Origin: Taiwanofungus camphoratus
Taxonomy: Eukaryota > Basidiomycota > Agaricomycetes > Polyporales > Taiwanofungaceae
NCBI GenBank assembly: GCA_003999685.1
Contig: CP021233.1
Coordinates: 62,001-126,000, forward strand
Reading direction: 5' to 3'
Length of the DNA stretch: 64,000 nt
Shown: positions 34,187 to 46,900 of the stretch, in pieces
How the letters are laid out: every line of letters starts with the position of its first letter
Position numbering within the stretch: the first letter of the stretch is position 1
The notes under the pieces: model-generated
The model's input: the letters and a program-made list of their open reading frames with translations, nothing else
Databases searched by the model: none
Told to the model about the DNA's origin: nothing
Position numbers and translations under genes: made by a program

Positions 34187-34543
34187 TCCACTGAGCGGTC
34201 TGCTGAGGTTAATTTAAGAGGCCAAACCATGTTTCGCAAACGCACCAGATGGCTCTAAGTACAGTGCATTTTGTTCGCACGTCTAAGGCCATCGTTCTAC
34301 AGGCCAGGAACTGGTTTTGCTGTAGTAGAGTGATCTTACCATGCAGCACTAGCCAGACAGAATCTACCAGGGGCACAAGCTCAAGCTCAAGTCTCGAAGC
34401 ACAATCAATGCAGACAGAGATACATTTGCAGGTATAAATGTAAAAAGGGATACAGAGAACTACACTACATGCGAAAGCAACAGAGCATTTGTCAAAGCAT
34501 GAGCGCAATGTAAGAAAATGAGGGCAACCAGAAGACTATCTAT
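34187..34543. other. Flank between LTR-A2 and the Spt5-like pseudogene
   Basis: No frame or repeat recognised; presumably the 3' flank of the broken gene on the minus strand. Confidence 0.3.
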
Positions 34544-37500
34544 CTATCTCCTCCTGGGCTTTACTCTTGGATTAACAATCCATACCAGATTCCTTTGATC
34601 TTCTGGTATTTTCTGACAATTACCATCCACCTGCAACATCCACAGACCCTCTTGCCCAGAATTTTGACTACTTGTTGCCTTGTCTATTAATCCTGCATTG
34701 GGAACAGCAATAGTTATTGCAAGGGCTCCAGCGCAAGCTGAAGAATGTTTCAAGTAGCGAGGGGGGACCCACAACAGCATCACCAACAATCATGTCTTGA
34801 ACTCGACAGCCACCTTACCATCCCGGGGTAGAAGGCCAGGGACAGTGTTCACCCATGTACCTTCGTGCCTGCCATCTTTGAAGCCCACAACACCCTGTTC
34901 TTTGTGGGGCTTGATATTGACGAGCTGCATCGGCACAATGTACGTCTCTAGTGCACCAGCAAATATCGGCAGTAAGAGCCACTCTACAGTTTCAGCTGTC
35001 AAGATATATATCAATGTCAGTCAACATCTACACAAAACATCAGTACTCATGTGTGGGTACAAAATCCATGGGCACAACTGGTGCTTCTGGTGTCCATTCA
35101 CGAAGTAATGAATGCAGGTCTGATGAACCTGGCATTCGAGAGGATGGATCCCACATGGGATTAACGGCCAACACTGACGATGATTCAGCAGATGCTTCAA
35201 GTTTGAGGACAGAGGACTGGGGAGTGGAGGGCTGGGGAGTAAAGGGCTGAGGAGTAAAAAGCCGAGGAGTGGAGGGTCGAGGAGTGGAAGGCCCAGGGAA
35301 TTGTGCCTCCACACTCTCAGACCTGATTTGAATTGATGGGTCGAGAGGGAGAAGTCGACCGCCATAAGACCTGAGCGGATATACATCAGCATCTATTTCA
35401 ATGTTAAAAGGGGGATACATATACCAGAACGCTAGCTGCGAGAAAGAAAATGCATATAACCGTCCAACTGGTGTCACCATCTTGATGTCAATTGTCAAGA
35501 CATTGACACTTTTAATGTATCCCAGATAGCCCTTGAATGGGCCTGAGATGACCTGGACCATCTGCATAATCCATGGATTATGCATTGGACGGTTAGAGAA
35601 TAAGCGTATATCGCTCAGTACACTCTCTGGATTCGCAAAAGTGAGTTGTGGATCATGCTATGTAATGTCGTCTTGCAACACTTCGACCTGTGAGAATGAA
35701 TGTCAGCAGTTATAGAAGGTTTTGAAAAAAAAGGCACACACTCTCATCTGTGTGGTGCTCGGTGAATGTCAAGTCTGCCGTGCCTACAACTATGACAATA
35801 CCCTCTCGCCCATACTGAGCATCTGCTTGTACTCTCACATTGTCACCAACTTTGAAGTGGCATTGCAAGCATCCGAGAGGCACTGAAACAATGTTGACTG
35901 CAACATCTTCACTTCGTATATCGACCGTGTCCAGACCAATTTCTGCAATCCCGTCTGTTAGTGTCAAAATATGACCTTAAAGAACTGTCTACTCACCGGA
36001 AATGATTCTCACCCGATCTCCTTGAGCCATGGCTGCTTGAAAATTTGCAACAGCCAGCCTTCACAATGCATCCCAGGATACAAACGAGGCTTGAGTGAAG
36101 ATTGTAAATTCCTCCCGACTTGCTCGAATGTCATGGATATGAAGCACCATCACTGATTGGCAGAGTCTGATGAAACCATCTTGATATATGTCTCAATGAA
36201 AAGTATATTTTCTGCCGCTCACCAGCACTGCGTTGTCACCATGGATTCTCTGAGTTTCCTGTACGTCGAACAGAGCAGAAACAGGATGATCATGCTGACC
36301 ACGTTTGCCCTGTTTCCACTTTTGCTGTGTGTGGGTGCTCAAATGCGGTACCACCTAAAGCTCAGCGTTCAACTCATTATCAACTGAAGTTACATATGCA
36401 AGGTCACCTTTGTACCTGCCCCGCCATACCCTGACCCAAGAATCTGATGGAACGTCATGATGAGAGTACCGCATTTTCAATAATGTGGTCCATTCTTTCA
36501 ATGGCACAACAGCGTATTCGCAGTTTGCAAGACAGGAACCCATAACATCCAGAAGTGCCCCCTGGATTGTAGCAGCCTCCATATACAAGTGGCTGATTAC
36601 GCCAGGAAGCATGAAGATTGATATGATTGTGAACCGACATGAGGGAGTGAAGGAAGAGTTAAGGACATGTTGGAACACGCCCTTCTCCATTCCAGGCTAG
36701 AAAACGAGTTAGTATGAGCAATGGAATTGCTAAAAATAAACTTACCTTGACATTGATGATCTACAAGAAAGGATCATTCAGGGTTGGCAGAAGCGCATGC
36801 GAAGGAAGAGACTCCTCCGCCCACCATCAGAACGTTGATAGGCACCAAGACCTTCTAGGCCCCACGGAGTGCCCTCACTCGACCCTAGGACCTTAGTCAT
36901 GGCTTTGACGTCACTCAACGCAGCCAATACAGCCCGAAGAGCCACCGTGAGACTCTCTGATAGCTTCAAATTACACCACAGCCACTCCACCAGTTCTGGG
37001 CTGACATTCTGGTGTACCGTTCCCTCTATGCACAATGCACCACACGCAGTCACCACTCAAAGTCCTTGCACGTGACCGGTCACACCACCCCGATATTGCT
37101 CGATCTGCTACGATGTGCCACTCGATGCGCTCGATAACGCTACAGCCACAGGTGTCGTCTTAGTCTATGTACATTCCTTTATCTCAGCCTTCCTAGTGAT
37201 GTCAGTACAGTAGCCACTCCCTCTACGAGCTACTCCGTAGTTCATAGTACGCAAGTAGTTAGGATGCCACTTGTACTACGCCACTCCCGATGTGCCTTAC
37301 ATTATAGTAAAGTAGTATAAACATGATGTACGATGTCTTGGACCAACAGAGAAGTTTCCCCCCATTCTGCAGAGCTTAAAAAGAGCACCTTCGATACAAG
37401 TCTTCTACCGCATTCTACAGTGTCTTTCCATCTTCGATTACATTCAAAGAGTTGCATCTACAATCTTTCTTCTACAGTCTCTTGAAGGGTTGCATCTTGT

Positions 37501-37796
37501 CCGTCTTTGACATCCGTTGAAGGATTGTGTCTACAATCCACCTTCGAGTCGCATCAAAGGGCTGCACTAACGTCTCATCTCTAGTCCACCTTCTACAGTA
37601 ATTGAAGGGCTGCATATCAGCTAAGTTCTCCTGTTTAGCCTCCCCTTAGTACAGTACTGCATAGTAGCACATCAAAGCTACTTCGAGCAGTCATGACACA
37701 CATCGTAGGTCATCAAAGACCTTCACAGACGTCTCTCGACCCATTTGAGATTGGGAACCCTTTGCTGCTGACTCTCCCCTAGCATATGTTACGGGG

Positions 37797-38358
37797 GAGT
37801 CTATGCCCATAGGTGACTACTGTGATGGGGAGTCGTTGAGTAGTCAGATGTGAAGTGTAGACGAGGAGTCAGCCTGGCTGATGACGAGTACACGTCTAAG
37901 TCTCCAACTGTTAGCCCAACGGTCTTGAGAGAGTTGCGGGCTAAGTCACAGCCTAAGTCCTAGTGTAGTCACAAGGATGTAGATGGTCTGGGGTGACCCA
38001 TTGAATAGACAAAGGTATGGGGGCCTAAGCCCAGTTGTAAAGTACAAATGGTAACAACGGCACCAAAGTACACGGTGTAACTAAGGAGGACAAGATTGGG
38101 GTGCTCCGCAGTGAGCCAACCCCTTAAGTACTATGGTGGGTTTAGGGCAAGCCAACCCTCACTCCCATGGGTGCCAGTACCTAGATGTCTATGAGTCAGA
38201 GGTCCGAGTGGTCCCTTTTGGGGAATAGTCCATAACTAAGTGAGTGACGGTCAGCCCGTCAGGAATAATGGTGATAATTGCAAGTGTACATGACCCACTA
38301 GTCCAGTATAGTGAAGAGAAATGAAAATGTATGTTCACACCATTACCACCTTGTAACA
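37797..38358 (-). mobile_element. Solo LTR-A copy 3 (in C4)
   Basis: 562-bp reverse LTR-A with 5-bp duplication GCATA/GCACA (37792-37796, 38359-38363, one mismatch). Confidence 0.9.
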
Positions 38359-38433
38359 GCACACTAACAAGTACATTAGCTTTCCAGCCTCTCTTAGGTC
38401 GTACCCAGTAGGGGTTGGAGTGTTATAGTACGT

Positions 38434-39400
38434 TGATAGGCGCCAGGCCCCTCTAGGCCCCGCGGAGTGCCCTCACTCGACCCTAGGACCTTAGTCATGG
38501 CTTCGACGCCACTCGACGTGTCTGATACAGCCCGAAAAGCCACCGTGGGACTCTCCGATAGCCTTGAATCACGCCACCGACACTCCGCCAGTCCCGGTCC
38601 GATGTTCCGGTGTACCGGTCCCTCTACGCACAATACGCCACATGCAGTTGCCACTCAATGTCCTCGCACGTGACCGGTCTCGCCATTCCGATATCGCTCG
38701 ATCTGCTACGACGCGCCACTCGATGTACTCGATAACGCTACGGCCCCAGGTCTTGGCTTAGTATATTTCATGCCACTCCGTAGTTCGTAGTACGCAAGTA
38801 GTTAGGATGCCACTCATACTATGCCACTCCCGATGCGCCTTACATTATAGTACAGTAGTATAAACGCAAGGTATGGTGTCTCGGAACAACAGAGAAGTTT
38901 TCCCCTATCCTGCAGAGCTCAAGAAGGGCACCTTCGATTTAGTCACCTACTGCGTTCTACTGCGTCCTTCCGTCTTCGATTACGTTCGAAGAGTTGCGTC
39001 TACTATCCACCTTCTACAGTATCTTGAAGGGTTGCATCTCATCCGTCGAAGAAGTTGCGTTCAGCCTTACGTCCGCCTTCGAGCCACATCGAAGGGTTGC
39101 ACTAGCATCTCTTTCTAACCCAAGTCTGCCTTCTACAGTATTTCGAAGGGCTGTGTATCAGCTAAGTTCTCACGTTTAAGCCTCTCCCTAGTATAATACA
39201 GCATAGTAGTGCATCGAAGCTACGTCGAGCAGTCGCGACACACGTAAAAGGTCGTCGAAGACCTTTGTAGATGTCTCTCGACCCATTTGAGATCGGGAAC
39301 CCTTTGCTGCTGACTCTCCCCTCCACACTAACTAGTTCTATAGCCTTCCAGCTTCTCTAGGTCGTACCCAGTTGGGGTTGGAGTGTTATAGTGCACATCA
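38434..39400 (+). mobile_element. Element C5 (in the right end of C4)
   Basis: 967-bp family C copy with perfect ACGT duplication (38430-38433, 39401-39404). The remaining four bases ATCA of C4 and then C4's own ACGT follow it. Confidence 0.9.
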
Positions 39401-39660
39401 ACGTATCAACGTTGCACGAGAAGTATGTCGATACCTTTTAACAAGTCACTGCATAAGAGCCTTCGCAGACTCCTCAAGAACCTCCCTACTCGCCAGCCTC
39501 CTCATCTCACTATATTCTGGGTCGGTAGTACCATGATCAATAAAATCTGCAGTAAACCACTAGATGATTATGTGTCTTGTAATGGGTTTAGGACTCACCA
39601 GTCTCATCCTCCTCTTCCTTGCTGGAGTCGCTGTCATGCTCATTCACCTGCGCTTTGACA

Positions 39661-40481
39661 TCAAGAAAGCGTCAAGTTGAGTTCTAAGCAGCGACCATCA
39701 GTATATCACGCCAGGATACCTGATGGACTCACCAATCTGGGTCTCTTATTAGACATTATGCTGACGAGACTTACGATGTGCGAAAAGGTGGAACAAGCGA
39801 CATTCACCAAGAATTGCATGCTACAAGTTTAGGGCAAGACAGTTCAACCACCTTACCATAAATAGTGAAAACCCATCACCAGTTGAGAAGGAACTAGGTA
39901 GACATCGCCAAATTGGAGGCATTCAGTAGCAATGGTGCCGAAAAGGACGAAGACGCACCAGTAGACTCAACTCCCCATAGGGGATGAGAAGACCTCCAGA
40001 CCTCCAACGACGCAAGCATAAATTCATCACCTACAGCATTGAGCACCTGCAGATTGACATTGGCCGTGGCACGACCCTGCCGTCAAACAACATCAGAGTG
40101 CCACAGACATTCATTGCTATAAATACATCTTACCATGTACTGAATTTATTATCTTTTATTATCTTTCACTAATGATTCTGGGTTGTTGAACTTTATTAAC
40201 TAACACTATTTCATTTCTAGCTACTTAAGAAGGAAACTAATGGTATACCAAGGTGTTGTAGTGGACCACTGGTGGCAGCACCAAAGTGCCACCACCAGCA
40301 GTAAGAGAGATGATGAGAAAAGGAAAGAAAAAAAGGAAGCACAATGTGCGAAGAACATGGTGATGAGTTTAGGGCAAGCAGAAGTGGCAAGCACGTGATC
40401 AGTGGCTGCCAAAAGTCATGCACAAGCCGCTGGATTGACGCACCATGAGTGGCTGAGCATGTGCATGCCAGTGATACTTGC
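39661..40481. other. Unassigned stretch before the chromovirus
   Basis: Possibly the 5' part of the Spt5-like gene (minus strand) plus unknown sequence. No further domain recognised. Confidence 0.3.
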
Positions 40482-40978
40482 TATTACTGACGGATAGGGG
40501 ACTTAATCATTTTTTCTTTTTCTTTGTTCATCACACCATGGACGTGCAGCATCCCTTTCACGCATTACTCACCCAGATTGACTGACGGGCTGACCGTCCC
40601 CACTTATGCCATGGTAGTTATGTACTTTCGGGCCGCTGGCTCCTCTCACCTTACGCTGTCTCTGGGGGGCTGCTTAGCTATACCTGGGGATCAGCGGTAG
40701 CAGTATAAAGGGGGGACCCTCCGCTGGAGGTTTTTCTAGTTGTATTCTCTTTGTTCATTCATTCCAAAGTGTACTACGCATTAGTACCAATATACGTTTT
40801 TCTTTACACATCTTCTTGCACTCACAAGGAGCCCGTAAAGACTATCGTGACTACATAGGGATTGTAGTTGAAGACTACTAAGGAACGTGGCTTGTTGTCA
40901 CTGCTGTTCCTCCTTGATCCTTCGCTGCACACCACTCTAAGCTCCTGCAGCATTACCAGGGTGAACCCCCTGGTAACA
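40482..40978 (+). repeat. 5' LTR of the chromovirus
   Basis: 497 bp, collinear with the 3' LTR. Contains GCAGTATAAAGG (TATA box, about 40700) and ends CCCTGGTAACA. The two LTRs differ at many sites, largely transitions, so insertion is not recent. A GACGGGCTGACCGTC block is shared with LTR-A. Confidence 0.9.
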
Positions 40979-40985
40979 CTAGAAT

Positions 40986-42949
40986 ATGACTCCACAAACT
41001 CAAACTCATCCAGGTTCAAGAAGCCACAAGAAGACAGTGCCTGAAGACCTATATTGGTCTCGGAAAAGGCGAGGTCAACATACTCATAGGACTAGTACTG
41101 ACCACCACAGATTATCAACGACCTTTTGATATCAACTATGAACAAGAGGAAGAGCTGGATCACGCAGCGTTTGACCCTACTCTCCCGACTTTAGAAGAGG
41201 TCTTGGATTGAGCTGAGCGCAACCTCAGAGCCATTTTTCACGCTGATAGTTCCACCAGTTTCCTTCCAGCTGAACAGAGGGAGCTGATTCATTACACCCG
41301 CTCTCGCATCTCCAGGGCAAGCGATGCTTGGCAAGCCATATTAGAAAACCACGACAGGCTGACAAGCAGGGAAGGGAGCCGACCTCTGCCTCCCACTCCC
41401 TCTGAAGATTTTGACAAAGTCCTCGACCACCGCATCCTCACTGCTCAGAAGATGCTTTCAAACCCACGTTTCTCATTCCAGTTAACCATTCCCATAATCG
41501 TGAACCTATATCAAAGGCTGCTGAGTGTCCGAGATTTCTATCACCATTGGCAAGCTGGATCCATCCTCCAAAATGAGGCAGAGGTTGACCCTGACGTGCG
41601 CTGGGAAGGTTCATCAATATCAAGCAGAGAACAATTGGGATGTACACCGACATTACACAAAGAGTTCTAACTGGAGGGTTTGCTCAATGCAACCATGCCC
41701 TCACCGCTACGACTCTGCACTCTACAGGGGAAGCGATCTTGAACCTTGTACTCCAACCAATTGTGCCCTCATCCAGGCCCACTTTACAACCTTTGACAAA
41801 ACTAAGCCACCCTCTGATGAAGGCTCCAGCTCAAAGCTGATTGACCCTGACATCGAATGGACAGAACGACAGATAGAAACCGAAGGAATGGGAAAAACAT
41901 CCCCTTCCACCCCAGAAACACCCCGTGGCATGGGCTCTTTCCGATCAGGAATAGGGAAATCAGAGCCACCACCTGATGATGGGCTGGGGGAGGAAGGCCC
42001 CTCCGAGGGAGGGCCACCTTATGATGGAAGTGGCGGACCCCCAGAAGGACCATCTGGTGGAGGAGGACCATCTGGAGAAGAAGGACCTCTCGGCGAGGGA
42101 GGACCGCCCGGTGGAGGAGGATCGGGTTGGGAGGGACCCCCTGGAGGGGGGCAGCCTCCTGGAGGAACACCCCTCCCACAAGGAACTGCACGGGTACCCG
42201 ACTGAAAGGAGCCAGAAATTACTAAATTCTCTGGAAAACGAGGAGATGCCTGACACTTCCTCATCCAGTTTTCCCAAAGATTCGACACAGAACGATGGGC
42301 CTCCACCTCTGAACAAGAAAAGGTCAGCAATTTCCTTGGCCACCTAGAAGACCATGCCAGTGCGTGGGCCGATACCCTTACCGAAAGGGCACTCGAGCCC
42401 CACCCTCTCATTAGAGGAGCGAGCCGGGGGTACGGCACTTTCAGGAACGTCGCTCTCGAGTTCATCAAAAGGTTTGGGGTAATAGAGGAGGAGGTCTCTG
42501 CAGCCATTAGACTACAGAACTTGGTCTACACCTATGACAGACCCATTGCTGACTTCAACGAGGAGTTCGACTGGTTGGCCCACAGGGCAGAAATCACTGA
42601 AAAGAGTGCCCTCATGGCCTGGTACCAGGAAAAACTACCCAGCACCATGCGAGTCCAAATCATGGAACGAGGTATAGCTCCCACAACCCTAGAAGGATGG
42701 AAGAAAGCTGCTGCCCAACGGGACCGGGCCTATCAGAACAACAAGGCCATCAACGTCACTCAGAGAACTTCAAAGACCCTCTCACAAGTTGCAGCAAGGG
42801 CATTTGACAGTGGAAAGCCAGACCATCAGCGCTTGCAAGACCGAAGGACGGGCTCCTGCTACAAATGCCACAATAAGGGGCATCTGGCCAAAGACTGCCC
42901 TGAACGAACCTTGGGCCTAACAGGACCCCAAACTGAAGGGCCAACGTGA
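40986..42949 (+). pseudogene. Gag of the chromovirus, broken
   Basis: Structural protein region. The first third reads in more than one frame (EEELDHAAFDPTLPTLEEVLD, then FLPAEQRELIHYTRSRISRASDAW), so frameshifts are present. A Gly/Pro/Glu low-complexity tract lies at about 41990-42190. Capsid-type sequence follows (EPEITKFSGKRGDA, DRPIADFNEEFDWLAHRAE, WYQEKLPSTMRVQIM) and a CCHC zinc knuckle CYKCHNKGHLAKDC (about 42858-42899). TGA stops at 41209-41211 and 42251-42253; the latter stands where Trp is expected (GDAWHFL). Confidence 0.8.
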
Positions 42950-44577
42950 AAGACGAAAATGAGGTGGACAATGAAGCCTCCGAACAGGAGGAGCAGGGGC
43001 AAAAAATGAAAGGAGTCAGATTCCCCCACTTCTCTCAGCACCACAACTTTGTGGATTTTCTGTAGGGCGACCCAACACGATGCACAAGTCATCTAAACTC
43101 TCTGTACGAAATGTAATTACCGAAACGCGCAAGTGCAATACACTTTATTTATCAGGTTACATCGTAGTAGGAGAGAAAGCCGTCGCTGCATGCCCCTTGT
43201 TGGATAGTGGGGCTGATGTCAACCTAATTCACCCTGACTTCATAAGAAAGTGGGGACTCCCCACTCGACTGCTCCCCAGGACAGTAACCTCAACCACCAT
43301 TGACAGCTCTACAAACAAAGGGGGACCGATTACCCACAGAGTCAAAGAAAGTATACAATTAGAGGGGAATGACATCCCAATCAACTTTTACGTCTCAAAC
43401 ATTAGAACACTTGATGTAGTACTCGGCAACCTCTGGCTCACACAAGTCAACCCATGCATTGACTGGGTAGAGGGAACACTCAAAATTGACCAAGCTCGAC
43501 TCACAGAATGGCAAGGATACTATGCCTGGATCATGAGCCAACCCACAACAGACAGAATTCCCCTGTGTCGAGCTTCCATTCACAAAGACAATGATGAGCT
43601 TTCAGACATACTGTGTGCTTACACACAAGGAGAAGGGGTTCTGGGGATTTTCCAACAGAAAGAGCAGCCGCTCACACATGAAGATGGGCTACTGCAGGCC
43701 CTAAAGCCCCCACAAGTAGGGCTCAATTGACTAACACACTTCTCTGACTCCCCACGTATGGTATGGAATGCCCCAGAGCTCACAGAATTGGTGATCCCCA
43801 AGGACCCACCCCCGTCCGTAGAAGACCTCGTCCCAGAGTATCTGTGGGACTATAAACGGTTGTTTGAAAAGAAGGCCTCTAACCGGTTTCCAGAATCCAA
43901 GCCCTGGGATCATGCCATTGAGTTAAGGCCAGACTTTGTCCCCAGGAAATGCGCCATAATTCCTTTGTCACTAAACGAGCAGGTGGCGATGGACAAATTT
44001 CTGAAAAAGAACCTGGCCAAGGGCTATCTCCGGGAATCGAACTCACCTATGGCGTCCCCAGCCTTTTTCGTCAAAAAAAAGGATGGTATCTTACGCCCAT
44101 GCCAGAACTACCGATACCTGAACAAAGGCACAATCAAAGATGCCTATCCCCTACCCCTCATAGGAGAGCTAATTGACAGGCTCCAAAAAGCCACTGTGTT
44201 CACTAAATTGGACCTCCAAAATGGGTACAACAACATCTGGATCAGGGAGGGCAATCAATGGAAAGGAGCATTCATGGTAAAACATGGAAATCAGGACAGG
44301 ATCGTCGAACCCACTGTCATGTTCTTTGGGATGTGCAACTCGCCGGCCACGTTTCAGCAAATGATGAATGACGCATTCCAGGACATGCTGGCTGAGGGGT
44401 GGATCGCAATCTATATGGACGACATCCTCATTTTCTCTGACAACATGAAAGCCCACCAGGAACGAACCAGACGTGTCCTACAATGGCTGCAGGAACGGGA
44501 CCTATTTGTAAAGCCAGAGAAATGCGCATTCGATGTTGTCGAAGTTGACTTCTTAGGAATGACCATCTCACCTGGAC

Positions 44578-46900
44578 TGTTACAGGGGAGTCTACACCCG
44601 TAGGTGACTACTGTGATGGGGAGTTGTTGAGTAGTCAGGCGTGAAGTGTAGACGAGGAGTCAGCCTGGCTGATGACGAGTACACGTCTAAGTCTTCAACT
44701 GTTAGCCCAACGGTCTCGAGAGAGTTGTGGGCTAAGTCACAGCCTAAGTCCTAGTGTAGTCACAAGGATGTAGATGGTCTGGGGTGACCCATTGAATAGA
44801 CAAAGGTATGGGGGCCTAAGCCCAGTTGTAAAGTACAAATGGTAACAACGGCACCAAAGTACACGGTGTAACTAAGGAGGACAAGATTGGGGTGCTCTGC
44901 AGTGAGCCAACCCCTTAAATACTATGGTGGGTTTAGGGCAAGCCAACCCTCACTCCCATGGGTGCCAGTACCTAGATGTCTATGAGTCAGAGGTCTGAGT
45001 GGTCCCTTTTGGGGAATAGTCCATAACTAAGCGGGTGACAGTCAGCCCGTTGATATGACCTAGGGGACCCTGGCACCTAGGGAGTGCTCCACCACATGAC
45101 TGGGAGGTAGTGTGTGAACTGTGAGAATGTGAGGAGAGGAGCTACAATCTGTATGATACCGGGAAACCTGTATATCTTGTTTTTGTAAGTGGGGGAGTAA
45201 GGGGTCAAGGGTCCTGCACAACAGGATCTTGTTCCTAAGTGCTATACGATCTCTAAGGCCTTGCAAGGTCCTCCAAAGTGCACAAAGTCCTCTGAAGTTT
45301 TAGCTAAATTGCACAAGCGGACTTCGTAGGCTGTATGGAGTTAGGAAGCAATAAGCCAATAAACTATAGTTTCAACTAAGCGGCAGAGGGTACGAGACTG
45401 CTGCGAAGTCTTTTAGCTAGAGTTAGCTAAAGGGCGTAAGGCTTAGAGGTTTGTTAGAACGAGGTGGGCGAGGTTTGGCTAGCGTAGGAGCCCTGTAGGA
45501 GAGGTCAGATGGTTCGGAGAGCTAATACTTGGAATAGGAATGGGAGAACGAGGCTGCTAGAAGCTCCGAAGTGTCTGATGACTTCGAGGTGTAGGTCAGA
45601 GAGTTCGAGGGCATAGGAGGATGTACTATAGCCTGAAATGAAGGCTATAGGAGAGGTGTAGGGCTATTCGTAGGACGTAGGGATGACGCAACGTGAGCCT
45701 AAGGGTATAACTAAGGCAGAGGCCCATCAGATAGGTGCTATAAGAGGTGCTGAAGGGTGTGAAGTTACGGCAACTTCGTGAATCGTAGTGCGTAGTTCAG
45801 GAAGCGTAGACGTGGTTTGTAGATATATTGCGAGCGTAGACATAGTTCAAAGATACTGAAACAGAGCTGGGGTGGAGACTTAGGGGGCTTAGGACCATTC
45901 CTAAGGTTGTACTCATGGCACTTTCCTGAGATCGGAGCTACAGAGGAACTTGTATTTCAAAGGGAGAAGTGTGCACTGAGGGGTCTCTCTCTCATACATA
46001 GTAAACTACCTCTGACTAAATAGAGGAGCGTGAGGTGAACTATCCTTGCGCGAAGTGATCCTTATGAGCCTGAAATGTGTACTACAGCGCATGGACTCCA
46101 AAGTGAACACGAGGAGGATAGGGACTAAATAGGAACTGAAACAGGGGAACTACGTATGGTAGAAAGGTGACCAAGTTCATTCACGAGGGTGGGATGACTA
46201 TTCGAGAGCAGCTGTGCATCATGATCAACTATCTTAGTGGGCTAGGAGCATACGAAGTTTTCTAGCAGTGGGACTTGGCCTAATCGGGGTAGGAGGTGTC
46301 CTAACTGGGCAGAGGATCATATGGATGCGCCATAGGAGAACCTTATGGCATAAGATCGAGGCCCATGGGGTGCGCAAGGCTTTCTAAGTCCAGCCTCCAG
46401 AACTTCGGACCATTTCGGAGCCTATCAGAGGTAGCTGCAATTATAAGAGCTAGGAGAGACTTAGCTAAAACTTCTTAGCTAAGCTCGGGCTGAGTGATGT
46501 AGTAGCTGAGACCTAGATCCAATAGAACCATATGGGAGGGCCAGCAGTGTCCGATAGTGGACTTAGCAGGAGTTAGGGACTTTGTGGCTAGCGTTAGAAA
46601 CCTCATAGCACCTCATGTGACTTCGCAGGACTTTGTAGGTTGTTAGAAGGGTTTAGGAAGGAAAGGAGGCATTAGGAATATTATAGAAACCTATCCCACC
46701 TGTCGTAGGCTGTAGAAGAGTCATAGGATGGTCGGTTAGGGGATTAGAAAGCTCCTAAAATCGCGATTCGAGGCCCAGGAGGCTACAGGACTCATCACCG
46801 TCAGGAATAATGGTGATAATTGCAAGTGTACACGACCCGCTAGTCCAGTATAGTGAAGAGAAATGAAAATGTATGTTTGCACTGTTACTGCCTTGTAACA
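44578..46900 (-). mobile_element. Solo LTR-A copy 5 (inside pol), host of B2
   Basis: Reverse LTR-A, TGTTACAGGGG at 44578 and CTTGTAACA at 46900, with 5-bp duplication TGGAC (44573-44577, 46901-46905). Holds B2 near its right end; about 570 bp without it. Confidence 0.95.
45051..46797 (+). mobile_element. Element B2 (in LTR-A5)
   Basis: Longest family B copy, 1747 bp, TGATATGACC...CTCATCA, with CCGT duplication (45047-45050, 46798-46801). LTR-A2 and A3 read CAGCCC(G/A)TCAGG across this site, which confirms the border. Confidence 0.9.

Larger units (their letters stand above)
36836..39408 (+). mobile_element. Element C4 (in the Spt5-like gene), host of LTR-A3 and C5
   Basis: Family C, TGATAGGCACC...ACGTATCA, with perfect ACGT duplication (36832-36835, 39409-39412). 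Without A3 and C5 it is about 1035 bp. C5 entered 4 bp short of its right end. Confidence 0.9.
34544..39660 (-). pseudogene. Spt5-like NGN/KOW protein gene, broken and split by inserted repeats
   Basis: Multi-exon minus-strand remnant resembling the transcription elongation factor Spt5. N-terminal acidic run (HDSDSSKEEEDETG, about 39600-39660), then MRRLASREVLEES and, across the inserted repeats, LLPTLNDPF. Next is an NGN-like exon (PGVISHLYMEA...AVVPLKEWTTLL, 36460-36620) ending in a KOW motif DSWVRVWRGRYKGDLAYV. Two more KOW segments follow, FKVGDNVRVQADAQYGREGIV (about 35860) and VQVISGPFKGYLGYI (about 35545), a Ser/Thr/Pro repeat, then VGFKDGRHEGTW and WVPPRYLK. Stops interrupt the frame (TGA and TAG near 39450 and 36745, TGA near 34790). 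C4 with nested A3 and C5 sits between 36836 and 39408. True Spt5 is essential, so this is more likely a paralogue copy than the sole gene. Confidence 0.6.
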
